Positions 13,832 through 25,689 of a DNA stretch of 64,000 nt are shown in pieces. Under the pieces are notes generated by a model. The model did not search any database and was not told the origin of the DNA. It worked only from the letters and a program-made list of their open reading frames with translations. This DNA comes from Isoetes taiwanensis (lineage: Eukaryota > Streptophyta > Lycopodiopsida > Isoetales > Isoetaceae), in assembly GCA_021234155.1 (NCBI GenBank), contig JAJEKV010000031.1:13013748-13077747 (forward strand). The letters run 5' to 3'. Within the stretch, counting starts at the first letter, position 1, and every line of letters begins with the position of its first letter. The translations under genes and the position numbers were made by a program.

Positions 13832-16564
13832 TGACCCAGCTGGCAGCATTTAGACCTTCTATATAGAAATTTACGAGGGTGAAGTTGTGTCTTTGGAGAT
13901 GGGTTTGAGTCCGGTGGCAAAAGAATTTTATTTTCGTACAATGCATTATTCAATTTATGGTCTTTGCCTTTGCCAAAGCCCGACTTCTGCCGCCGGGAGG
14001 AGGACGGGCCAAACTCGGCTCATCCAGTTCCCCTTGCTCCACCATATTCATTGCGGCTTCGGCGAGTCCCAGTGCGAAGACAAGTCGGCCCCAAGCGCAA
14101 GCCAGCGCTAGAGCAGCAACCCGGGTTTTGCGTTTTGGAGGCCCTCTCGCTGTCAGTCGGGGGACCGCTGAAGTGAAAGCAGCGTGAGTAAGGGTGTTAG
14201 CCCTTGAGGAAACGCAGACCCCATCCCAGGCGCGCATTCCTCTCCCCAAGGCCACACGAAGGGGCCGGCCAGGCCGTCCCTCTCGAGTCGCGTTGACTTT
14301 CGCAATGGACTCTAGCATTCGGCGTTGCCACGGGAACCGTTCCGTGGCGAGGAAGACCACCGACCTCCAAGAAGCGCCAAAGTAGCTCACTTCCATCACA
14401 CTAAATTGGCCCTGCAGGATGTGTGGATGGGGATCTTGTCGTGGAAGGCGTGAGTGTTTCTTTTCTTTTGCAAAACCGACCTTGTAACTTGCTCCCTAGG
14501 GTAATTTAGCCATTCGGGACCGATTTGGCGAGTCGATTTGCCATTCCGGAACCTCCGGTGCGAGCGACAAGACAACTGCCCGGTTTCTACAAAGTAGACC
14601 TCGGGGCCACCGGTTTAATGGTTGACAGTTCTCGGGCCGTCACGGAATCTTTTGGGCCTTCGAAGGGGGCCTGAGCGGAGGATCAGCGGTGGGATAGGGG
14701 AACCCGGCTCGGGAGGTGGTCATTAGCGTGCGACCCCCGGCCCGGCGCGAGGAAGAACTGCCTGGGGGCTTTGGATCCAGCCTCTTGGGGTCCGGACTCT
14801 CCCCTCTTGTGGGGATGCAAAGGTCACGGCCTCGTTTGACTTGGGGAAGGGTGCGGCTCGGTTGCCACAGCGGGCTGCCCGACGTTCTAATGCTAACCCT
14901 TTGACCTAGACCTTCTCAGAAATTTTTGAAAATTGGGGCGTGTCTTTGGAAATGGATTAGGATTCAGTGGCAAAAAAATCGAATTTATTTTAGGTACAAT
15001 GCATTAATTGCGAATTTATGAATGTCTTACCCAGCACCAAAGCCCCCGACTTCTGCCACATCGGAGGAGGACAGGCCCAAACTCTGCTCCGTCGGTTCCC
15101 CTTGCTCCATATTCCGACTTTGCGGCTCTCGGCGGGTCCCAGTGCAGCAGAGACCAAGTCGGCCCCAAAGCGCCAAACCCTTCTAGACACGGCAGCCCAC
15201 GGGGTTTCGTTTTGGAGGCCCTCTCCTTGTCGGTCCGGTGGGACCTTGGCGCCGTGACTTGGCGTGGAGTGGGGTGTTGGCCTTGAACTTACGGACCCTA
15301 AAAATCCCGGCTGCTTGCCCGAATTTCCTCTCCCCAAGGCCACGGGGCCGGGCCAGGCGACCTCCCTCTCAGGAATTGCGATTTGGCTACGCCAATGGAC
15401 TCTCGAAGCGTCGGCGTTGCCACGGGGACCAAGTTAGTGGCGAGGAAGACCACCCGACCTCCAAGAAGCGCCAAAGTAGCTCACTTCCATCACACTCGTA
15501 GTCAATTGGCCTAGGATGTGGATGCGGGATACTCGTGGAGGCGTGAGTGTTTCTTTCTTTTGCAAAACCGACCTTGTAACTTGCTCCCTAGGGTAATTTC
15601 GCCATTCGGACGATTTGGCGGGGTCGATTTGCCATTCAGGGAGCCTCCCGGTGCGGCGACAAGACAACTGCGGTTTCTACAAGGCCGACCTCAGGGGCGC
15701 CCTTGGTTTGACAAGTTCTCAGGACCCGATCTGGAATCTTTTTGGGCCTTCGAAGGGGGCCTGAGCGGAGGATCCAGCGGTGGGATAGGGAACGGGCTCG
15801 GGAGGGGTGGTCATTAAGCGTCGACCCAGGGAGCGCCCGGGGAAGAGGCTGCCTCGGGAACTTTTTTGGATCCAGCCTCTTGGGTGGGACTCTCCCTCTT
15901 GTGAGGGATGTTGCAAAGTCTGGCCTCGTTTGACTTGGGAAGGGTTGCCAGCTCGGTTGCCCAGCGGGCTGCCCGGCCGTTCTAATGCTAACCCTTTGAC
16001 CCTAGACCTTCTCAGAAAATTTCGAAAATTGGGCTGTGTCTTTGGAGATGGGTTAGGATTCAGGTGGCAAAAAATCAGAATTTATTTTAGGTACAATGCA
16101 TTAATTGCGAATTTATGAATGTCTTGCCAGCTGCCGCCCAGGCTTCTACTTGCCACATCGGGAGGGAGGACGGGGCCCAAACTCGGCTCGGGTTCCCCTT
16201 GCTCCAGTATTCTCGGCTGCAGCTCCTCGGCCCGGGGTCCCAAGTGCAGCAGACCAAGTCTCGGCCCCAAAGCATAAACCCTTCTAGAACACGGCAACCC
16301 ACCGGGGTTTCGTTTTTGGAGGCCCTCTCCTTGTCCGGTCGGGCGGGACCTTGGCCGCGTGACTTGGCGTGGAGTGGGGTGTTGGCCTTGAGATCACGGA
16401 CCCTAAAATCCCGGGCTGCTTGCCCGAATTTCCCTCTCCCAAGGCCACGGGGGCGGACGGGCGACCTCCCCTCTCGGGCTGCGATTTGACTCGCCCAATG
16501 GACTCGAAGCGTCGGCGTTGCCCTAGGGACCAAGTTACGTGGCGGAAGACCACCGACCTCCAAA

Positions 16565-17078
16565 ACCAAAAACCCTTCTCAGAATCGTAGTCAATTGGCG
16601 GGGGTTTCACGTTTGGTGGAGCCCTCTGTTTCTTTCTTTTGGTGGGACCTTGCAGGTATCTTGACATGGGTGGGGGTGTTGGCCGCCATTGGGACCTAAA
16701 CTCCCAGGAGTTGCCTTCGGAACCTCCCGGTTCATTACGAGTTAATTATGCCATCCATTTCTACAAATAGCTTTGGGGGGCGGTCGGTTTGAACAAAGGG
16801 CATTCCAGCTATCCATATGCCTTCCCAGAAGGGGGAAACACAACCATCATCAAGCAACCAAATCTAACCAAGCACCTAGTCTTTTGCTTTTCAGCCCCGT
16901 AATCATTTTTATCTTCATTCCTGCGGGGAACTTTTTATGATGCCTCTACGTAATCATTTATCTTCATTCTAATAGTTATGATGCTTATATTCTCAATGCA
17001 ATCTTAGCCAAGTTTGACTTGGCCAAGGTCAACCCCCGGTTGCCGATCCCACAAACTCCATTCCTTTGACCTAATGCT
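16565..17078. repeat. Type-B spacer segment, copy 4 (mosaic with type A)
   Basis: B landmarks are in order (TTCATTACGAGTTAATTATG, CTATCCATATGCCTT, two ATCATTT blocks, CTCAATGCAATCTTAG). Short words that belong to the second half of the normal unit are interspersed in normal order, for example CGTAGTCAATTGG at 16583, TTCGGAACCTCCCGG at 16715, TTTCTACAA at 16759, GGGGAACTTTTT at 16924 and TTTGACTTGG at 17014. The other B copies lack these words. Confidence 0.8.
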
Positions 17079-20000
17079 AACCCTTTGACCTAGACCTTCT
17101 CGAAAATTTGAAAAATTTGCTGTGTGCTGGAGATGGGTTAGGAATCCGGTGGCAAAAAATCAGAATTTATTTTAGGTACAATGCATTAATTGCGAATTTA
17201 TGAATGTCTTGCCTTTGCAAAAGCGCCCCGACTTCTACTTGCCACATCGGGAGGAGGACAGGCCCAAAACTCCGTCAGTTCCCCTTGCTCCTCCATATTC
17301 TCGGCTGCAGCTTCGGCCAGGTCCCAAGTGCAAGAGACCAAGTCTCGGCCCCAAAGCATAAACCCTTCTAGAACACGGCAACCCCTTTGGGGTTTCGTTT
17401 TGGAGGCCCTCTCCTTGTCGGTCGGGGGACCTTCGGGTGACTTGGCGTGGAGTGGGGGTGTTGGCCTTGAACCGCGGACCCTAAAATCCCCGGGCTGCTT
17501 GCCCGAATTTCCTCTCCCCAAGGCCTGAGGGGCCGGACGGGCGACCTCCCCTCTCGGAATGTGATTTGACTCTGCCAATGGACTCACACAGCGTCGGCGT
17601 TGCCACAGGAACCAAGTTCCGTGGCGAAGACCACCCGACCTCAAGAAGCGCCAAAGTAGCTCACTTCCATCACTTTCGTAGTCAATTGGCCTAGGATGTG
17701 GATGCGGGATCTTGTCGTGGAAGGCGTGAGTGTTTCTTTCTTTTGCAAAACCGACCTTGTAACTTGCTCCCTAGGGTAATTTACCGCCATTCGGACGATT
17801 TGGCAGGGTCGATTTGCCATTCGAGGAACCTCCCGGTGCCGAGCGACAAGACCTGCCCGGTTTCTACAAGGCCGACCCTCGGGGCCCAGCGGTTTGACAA
17901 GTTCTCGGACCCGATCTGGAATCTTTTGGGCCTTCTCGAAGGGCCCCTGAGCGGAGGATCAGCGGTCGGATAGGGGAACCCGGCTCGGGAGGGTGGTCAT
18001 TAGCGTGCGGCCCCGGGGGGGCTGCCGGGGAAGGGCTGCCTCGGGGAACTTTTGGATCCCGCCTCTTGGGGTGGGACTCTCCCCTCTTGTGAGGGATCCC
18101 TGCAAGGTCGGCCTCGTTTGACTTGGGGAAGGGTGCGGCTTCGGTTGCCACAGCGGGCTGCCCGACCGGTTCTATCACTAACCCTTTGACCTAGACCTTC
18201 TCAGAAAATTTGAAAATTGGGCTGTGTCTTTGGAAATGGATTAGGATTCCAGGCAAAAAATCAGAATTTATTTTAGGTACAATGCATTAATTGCGAATTT
18301 TTATGAATGTCTTGCCCTTTGCAAAAGCCCCCGACTTCTACTTGCCACATGGGAGGAGGACAGGCCCAAACTCCGCTCCGTCGGTTCCCCTTGCTCCGTA
18401 TTCGGCTGCGGCTCCTCGGCCCGGTCCCAAGTGCAGCAGACCAAGTCTCGGCCCCCAAAGCGCCAAACCCTTCTAGAACACGGCAGCCCACGGGGTTTTC
18501 GTTTTGGAGGCCCTCTCTTTGTCGAGTGGGTGGGACCTTAGCGCCGTGACTTGGCGTGGAGTGGGGGTGTTGGCGTGAGCCACGGACCCTAAAATCCCGG
18601 GAAGCTGCTTGCCCGAATTTCCTCTCCCCAAGGCCCAGGGGCCGGACGAGGCGACTCCCCCCTCTCGAGGTGCGATTTGACTCTGCCAATGGACTCAGAG
18701 AGCGTCGGCGTTGCCACGGGGACCAAGTTCCGTGGCGAGAAGACCACCCGACCTCCAAGCGCCAAAGTAGCTCACTTCCATCACACTTTCGTAGTCAATT
18801 GGCCTGGGATGTGGATCGGGATACTTGTCTGGAGGCGTGAGTGTTCTTTCTTTTTGCAAAGCCGACCTTGTAACTTGCTCCCTAGGGTAATTTAAGCCAT
18901 TAGGACCCGATTTGGCGGGGTCGATTTGCCATTCACGGAGCCTCCCGGTGCCCGAGCGACAAACAACTGCGGTTTCTACAAGGCCAGACCTCGGGGCGCC
19001 CAGCGGTTTGACAAGTTCTCGGACCCGATCACGGAATCTTTTGGGCCTTCGAAAGGGGCCCTGAGCGGAGGATCAGCGGTGGGATAGGGGCAGGGCTCCG
19101 GGAGGGTGGTCATTAAGCGTCAGCCCCGGAGGGCGCTGCCGGGGAAGAGCTGCCTCGGGAACTTTTGGATCCGCCTCTTGGGGTCCGGACTCTCCCCTCT
19201 TGTGAGGGATGGCTGCAAAGGTCTGGCCTCGTTTGACTTGGGGAAGGGTGCCGGCTCGGTTGCCACTGCAGCGGGCTGCCCCAGGCCGTTCTATCACTAA
19301 CCCTTTGACCTAGACCTTCTCCGAAAATTTCGAAAATTGGGCTGTGTGCTGGAGATGGGTTAGGAATCCAGCTGGCAAAAAATCAGAATTTATTTTCGTA
19401 CAATGCATTAATTGCGAATTTATGAATGTCTTGCCACTGCAAAAGCGCCCCCCGACTTCTACTTGCCACATCGGGAGGAGGACAGGCCCAAACTCCGTTC
19501 CGTCAGTTCCCCTTGCTCCGTATTCTCGGCTGCAGCTTCTCGGCCAGGTCCCAAGTGCAACAGACCAAGTCTCGGCCCCCAAAACGCAAACCCTTCTAGA
19601 ACCTGGCAACCCACAGGGTTTACGTTTTGGAGGCCCTCTCCTTGTCAGATTCAGGCGGGACCTTGCGCCGTGACTTGACGTGGAGTGGGGGTGTTGACGC
19701 CAGAGCACGGACCCTAAAATCCCCCCGGAAGCTGCTTGCCCCGAATTTCCTCTCCCCAAGGCCCTGGGGACGGACGGGCGACCTCCCTCTCGGAATGCGA
19801 TTTGACTACTGCCAATGGACTCTAGCGTCGGCGTTGCCACAGGAACCAAGTTAAGGTGGCAAAAGACCACCCGACCTCCAAGAAGCGCCAAAGTAGCTCA
19901 CTTCCATCACACTCGTAGTCAATTGGCCTAGGATGTGGATGCGGGATACTGTCGTGGAAGGCGTGAGTGTTTCTTTCTTTTGCAAAACCGACCTTGTAAC

Positions 20001-22624
20001 TTGCTCCCTAGGGTAATTTCGCCATTCCGGACGATTTGGCAGGGTCGATTTGCCATTCCGGAGCCTCCCCGGTGCCCGAGCGACAAAGACTTCTTGCGGT
20101 TTCTACAAAGGCCGACCTCAGGGGCCGCCCGGTTTGACAAGTTCTCGGACCCGATCTGGAATCTTTTGGGCCTTCGAAGGGGCCCTGAGCGGAGGATCAG
20201 CGGTGGGATAGGGGAGCCGGGCTCGGGAGGGTGGTCGTGGCGTGCAGCCCGGGGGGGCTGCCGAGGGGAAGGGCTGCCTCGGGAACTTTTGGATCCCGCC
20301 TCTTGGGGTCCGGGACTCTCCCCTCTTGTGAGGATGTTGCAAGGTCTGGCCTCGTTTGACTTGGGAAGGGTGCAGCTTCGGTTGCCTACAGGCGGGCTGC
20401 CCGACCGATTCTATCTTAACCCTTTGACCTAGACCTTCTCAGAAAATTTAGAAAATTGGGGCATTGTCTTTGGAAATGGATTAGGATTCAGCTGGCAAAA
20501 ATCAGAATTTATTTTCATTACAATGCATTAATTGCGAATTTATGAATGTCTTGCCCTTTGCAAAAGCCCCCGACTTCTACTTGCCACATCGGGGAGGAGG
20601 ACAGGCCCAAACTCCGCTCCGTCCAGTTCCCCTTGCTCCGTATTCTCGGCTGCGGCTCCTCGGCCGGGGTCCCAAGTGCAGCGAGACCAAGTCTCGGCCC
20701 CAAAGCGCCAAACCCTTCTAGAACACGGCAGCCCCGGGGTTTTCGTTTTGGAGGCCCTCTCCTTGTGTCGGTCGAGAGCGGGGACCTTGCGCGTGACTTG
20801 GCGTGGAGTGGGGGTGTTGGCCTTGAGCACGGACCCTAAAATCCCCGGCTGCTTGCCCGATTTTCCTCTCCCAAGGCCCTGGGGACGGACGAGGCGACCT
20901 CCCTCTCGGAATTGCGATTTGACTCGCCAATGGACTCAGAAGCGTCGGCGTTGCCACGGGGACCAAGTTAGTGGCGAGAAGACCACCGACCTCAAGAAGC
21001 GCCAAAGTAGCTCACTTCCATCACACTCGTAGTCAATTGGCCTAGGATGTGGATGCGGGATCTTGTCGTGGAGGCGTGAGTGTTTCTTTCTTTTGCAAAA
21101 CCGACCTTGTAACTTGCTCCCTAGGGTAATTTCGCCATTCGGACGATTTGGCGGGGGTCGATTTGCCATTAGGAGCCTCCCGGTGCGAGCGACAAAGACA
21201 CTGCGGTTTCTACAAGGCCGACCTCGGGGCGCCCAGCGGTTTGACAAGTTCTCCGGACCGATCTGGAATCTTTTGGGCCTTCGAAGAGGGGCCCCTGAGC
21301 GGAGGATCAGCGGTGGGATAGGGGAGGCAGGGCTCGGGAGGGTGGTCATTAGCGTCGCGGCCCAGGGGTTGCCGGGAAGGGCTGCCTCGGGAACTTTTTG
21401 GATCCCGCCTCTTGGGGTGGGACTCTCCCCTCTTGTGAGGGGATGCTGCAAGGGTCTGGCCTCGTTTGACTTGGGAAGGGTGCCATTTCGGTTGCCCACC
21501 AGCGGGCTGCCCGGCCGTTCTAATCTTAACCCTTTGACCTAGACCTTCTCAGAAAATTTGAAAATTGGGCTGTGTGCTGGAAATGGATTAGGATTCGGTG
21601 GCAAAAAATCAGAATTTATTTTAGGTACAATGCATTAATTGCGAATTTATGAATGTCTTGCCTTTTGCAAAAGCCCCGACTTCTACTTGCCACATCGGAG
21701 GAGGACGGGCCCAAACTCCGCTCGTCGGTTCCCCTTGCTCCGTATTTCGGCTGCAGCTCCTCGGCCAGGTCCCAAGTGCACCAGACCAAGTCTCGGCCCC
21801 AAAGCGCCAAACCCTTCTAGAACACGGCAGCCCACGGGTTTTCGTTTTGGAGGCCCTCTCCTTGTCGGTCGGGCGGGACCTTTGCCGTGACTTGGCGTGG
21901 AGTGGGGGTGTTGGCCTTGAACCGCGGACCCTAAATCCCGGAAGGCTGCTTGCCCGAATTTCCTCTCCCCAAGGCCACGGGGAGTTGGGGCCAGGCGACC
22001 TCCCCTCTCGGGTGCGATTTGACTGCCAATGGACTCGAGCGTCGACATTGCCACAGGGACCAAGTTAGTGGCGAAGACCACCCGACCTCCAAGAAGCGCC
22101 AAAGTAGCTCACTTCCATCACACTCGTAGTCAATTGGCCTAGGATGTGGATGCGGGATACTCGGAGGGGCGTGAGTGTTTCTTTCTTTGCAAAACCGACC
22201 TTGTAACTTGCTCCTAGGGTAATTTAAGCCATTCGGGACGATTTGGCGGGGTCGATTTGCCATTAGGAGCCTCCCGGTGCCCGAGCGACAAGACAACTGC
22301 GGTTTCTACAAAGGCCCGGACCTCCCGGGGGCCTTGCGGTTTGACAAGTTCTCGGGCCGTCACGGAATCTTTTGGGCCCTTCGAAGAGGGGCCTGAGCGG
22401 AGGATCAGCGGTGGGATAGGGGAGGCGGGCTCAGGGAGGGTGGTCATTGGCGTCACCCCCGGGGGCGCTGCCGGGAAGGGCTGCCTCGGGAACTTTTGGA
22501 TCCCGCCTCTTGGGGTCGGACTCTCCCCCTCTTGTGAGGGATGGCTGCAAGGTCTGGCCTCGTTTGACTTGGGGAAGGGTGCCGGCTCGGTTGCCCACAG
22601 CGGGCTGCCCGAGCCGTTCTAATC

Positions 22625-23176
22625 TAACCCTTTGACCTAGACCTTCTCAGAAAATTTAGAAAATTGGGCTGTGTCTTTGGAAATGGATTAGGATTCGGTG
22701 GCAAAAAAATCAAATTTATTTTCCGTACAATGCATTAATTGCCGAATTTATGAATGTCTTGCCAGCTTGCAAAAGCCCCAGACTTCTACTTGCCACATCG
22801 GAGGAGGACGGGCCCAAACTCCGTTTCGGTCAGTTCCCCTTGCTCCGTATTCTCGGCTGCGGCTTCGGCGGTCTCAAGTGCAGACCAAGTCTCGGCCCCA
22901 AAAGCGCCAAACCCTTCTAGAACACGGCAGCCCACGGGGTTTACGTTTTGGAGGCCCCTCTCGCTGTCGGTCCGGCGGGACCTTGCGCGGTGACTTGGCG
23001 TGGAGTGGGGGTGTTGGCCCGACACGGACCCTAAAATCCCGGCTGCTTGCCCCGAATTTCCCTCTCCCAAGGCCATACAGGGGCCGGGCCGGGCGCCCTC
23101 CCCTCTCGGGCTGCGATTTGGCTCGCCAATGGACTCGAAACGTCGACTTGCCCGGGGACCAGGTTACGTGACCGAG
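22625..23176. repeat. Last, truncated unit of the array
   Basis: The last unit follows the normal sequence for about 545 bases up to ACCGAGAAGACCAC and then switches abruptly to unrelated DNA (TCATGTTCACCCAACTAAG). This is the same internal position at which the three complete B segments begin (after GTGGCGAGAAGACCA), so the edge of the array and the A-to-B junctions share a breakpoint. Confidence 0.85.
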
Positions 23177-24020
23177 AAGACCACTCATGTTCACCCAACT
23201 AAGAAATGTGTTTTAAGCGCGTCATTATGCGTCGCATGCGGCGTCAATCACGCATCGCGGCGTATTTGGATTATAGCGACGTGGTTTAACTATTTTTATT
23301 TTTGTTGTGTACATGTTTGATCTTGGGGCATGTTTGAGCCTAGACAATGCTTGAGCCTAAGAGGCTTGTTTTGAACCTAGGTAGCATGTTAGACCCTAAA
23401 GGAAATGCAAGCCCCTACGTTCAACGTCTATAGGCTCCTCATGCTTCACTCTATGTATTTGGACTTGTTCACCTACAAAATACCATTATTATTATCTGTT
23501 TTGAAAGGTAGAAGCGGTGATCCCAATGAGAAGCTAGTGGATAGCATCAAATTAAGCAATGATCGGGTTAACTTGGTGGTGGCCTTTGGTTTAAGGTTAG
23601 AAAATGGGAGTAACTAAGATACCATTGAAGACTCTTTGCATGTTCTAGTCTAGAGGCAATGCTTGAGCCTATGTGGCTTCTTTGAGCCCATGTTCGGCCG
23701 TTCTTTATTCCTCAGATATAATGTATACCAAAGGGGGAGGGAAAAAAAATTGAATTGAATGGGTTTTATTGCACACGAAGACCAATAGACATAGCCTATC
23801 GGAAGGATTGCGAGGATGTGCATAATATTTGACATATAAATTTAATGATCGTCTCCTCTAGGTGCTAACTAGAATTTCGTCATTGTTAGCATTACCAACA
23901 TTTGTATTAAAATGCACGAAGTACATCGTATTTCGTGGAATTGCTGCGGTGTAAGATCTTTGCATGAGAGCTGGTGGTCCAACCTCTTGATGCTCGTTTT
24001 TCGGTGAGTTTGAATGCCTT
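23177..24020. other. Array flank with no recognisable gene
   Basis: A short CG-rich patch at 23217-23275 contains GCGTCGCATGCGGCGTC, akin to the GTCGCATGCGAC palindromes at 32.0 and 35.9-36.2 kb. After it come loosely repeated phrases such as GCATGTTTGAGCCTAGACAA and CAATGCTTGAGCCTA (23326-23400 and 23650-23690). No reading frame here resembles a known protein. Confidence 0.5.
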
Positions 24021-24029
24021 GATCGCGCG

Positions 24030-24520
24030 GAGGGGCTCTTGGGACGTTATTGACTCCTCTAGCACAACACCTTGGAATATTGGGCGTCCCCTCGGTGTAG
24101 TTTGTATGATAAACCACCATGTTGGGTCTTGTCGATCGGTAAAAAAAAAAAATCTGGTCAAAGAAATTTGGACGTGAGATTGATATTGATGGTCTAAATT
24201 TTGAAGTGGATATGTGTATGTGTGTACCTGTTCCACGGTTATGCGGAAGGACAAAGCGTCTCACTACCGAGGGTACATCTTGCTAGAGTTGGACGGTGAA
24301 AAAGCCACTTGTTCTATCATACTTTTCTTGTAGGCTGGCCCCCTTAGTGAAGGTCAAACCAATCGACATCGAATATGAAGGTCTTAAAATTGCCACCAAC
24401 ATCCACCTCCATTATAGTCTTTAACCTCCGACCCAATCACGGGTGGCTTCGGCGATTACGATCGGCAACACTTGATTGAAACTCCATCGTGAATGATGCC
24501 ATGACTCATGATCACAAGTC
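24030..24520 (-). pseudogene. DUF4216 domain of CACTA transposase
   Basis: Minus-strand fragments read in order GRLKTIMEVDVGGNFKT, then FDVDWFDL, then KYDRTSGFFTVQL, then DQIFFFTDRQDPTWW. This matches the DUF4216 pattern as I know it: a YG.L..I.EL.Y..G start, an F.C.WFD box, a GFT.V.L box and the Q.FY..DP...W box. At least three frame changes separate the boxes. The domain lies 3' of DUF4218, as in plant CACTA elements. Its function is unknown. Confidence 0.65.
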
Positions 24521-25034
24521 TTCTGTGTATGTCAAGAGAACTCACCGCGATAGTGGGTCCCATGCCACCATATCGAGGGTAAGATATATCTTGTCAAAAG
24601 CACCATTAATGTCAATAGATACAATAACATCAAAAGAAAATACTTCGATTTCGACATCAATATAATTTGTTGCAACTACCTTTTTCATGACACCTTGTCG
24701 TATGCCCATTCCGTAGCTGTAATATACTCCCCTTGTGATATGCATCGGTCAAAGCCTGTAGTACCCATTCTCTTTCCATCTTGTCGGCAAGGGGTTCATA
24801 TCCATCGAGTGCGGGGCTCGTCTATTATGTCGTCTCCATTCATGCCTCTTCTCTTCCATTTCTTCCTTTGCGTTCTCATAGCGAGCAATCCATTTTGCCA
24901 TTGGTGCGAATTGTAAAGAAGAAATTGATTAACTATAATGATCATATCGGCGGAAATGACTTACGCATACCATTGCCTTACGCCACTACCCCCACAATCT
25001 TCTCGTCCCCTTCATCACTCCATAAAGCGGGGTG

Positions 25035-25265
25035 CATGCGGATGTGCGGCGGAAATATATTACGTCATATAGAAAAGTGACTCTTTCATAAAGCCATCCC
25101 TCGCCATACTACCTTCGGGGCGTGCTCTTTGGCCGCACCATATCCTTCAATACCTTCATAAACCTTTCCAAGAAAAACATCCATCACGGCATGTACGGTT
25201 CCATGACTCCACTTCCTCAATAAGATGTACCAAAAGATGGGTTTTATTTGTCAAAGCTTCGGAAA
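25035..25265 (-). pseudogene. DUF4218 domain of CACTA transposase
   Basis: On the minus strand one reads RKWSHGTVHAVMDVFLERF followed by MKVLKDMVRPKSTP and then EGWLYERVTFL. This is the conserved DUF4218 stretch (G.VH.RWM.PFERFMK.LK..VRN...PEG...EGYL). A stop codon and frame changes interrupt it. The domain accompanies TNP2 in plant CACTA proteins; no activity is assigned to it. Confidence 0.7.
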
Positions 25266-25689
25266 CTCCTTCTCCAACAAGCAACATGCCTCGCCATTTT
25301 TCACTTTCATCTCTTCAATTTAGGTCTTTCGGTATAGTTTTTTACACATCCACCTATGAGGTCCAAAACAAAAACTTAGCCACAAATAAAATAGGCGGGG
25401 GACCACTAAATCAACATGGTAACAACCTTATGACCTTTGATAGGGCACTTATTGCCTCAATGGTCCCTTGTCTAAAACTCCCCTAAAAGGTCGGGGGCAT
25501 GAAGAAGCGCATGATCAAACACCAAATATAAGTTATGGGTTACATTTTATAGTAGTGCATATATATGTGGACTTCAATTGCTTACATGCAAGAACTTATG
25601 CCGGTCATGGGACTTTAAACCGGTCGAGCTCCCCACTACTTGTGAATGCGGTTCGCCAATGATTGCATGTAACCGGTTGGTGTTCTAAG

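Larger units (their letters stand above)
1..23176. repeat. Tandem array of about 22 units of ~1.1 kb (satellite-like)
   Basis: Units can be aligned from the anchor AACCCTTTGACCTAGACC. Unit starts are near 179, 1259, 2317, 3417, 4474, 5549, 6601, 7639, 8626, 9669, 10712, 11720, 12789, 13832, 14895, 15989, 17079, 18180, 19299, 20418, 21528 and 22625, so the period is about 1.0-1.12 kb. Other landmarks in almost every unit are ACAATGCATTAATTGCGAA, AACCCTTCTAGAACACGGCA, GTCAATTGGCCTAGGATGTG and TCGTTTGACTTGGGGAAGG. Units from about 14.9 kb onward are most alike; those before 12 kb have many small indels. The array is visibly GC-richer than the DNA after 23.2 kb. Reading frames are open on both strands but none is kept from unit to unit, so I treat it as non-coding. 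I do not recognise it as rDNA, 5S DNA or histone DNA. Confidence 0.93.

Noticed and set aside
1-23176. rDNA spacer or 5S array
   Set aside because: I see no 18S, 5.8S, 25S or 5S gene sequence and no internal control regions; the unit carries no conserved RNA gene.
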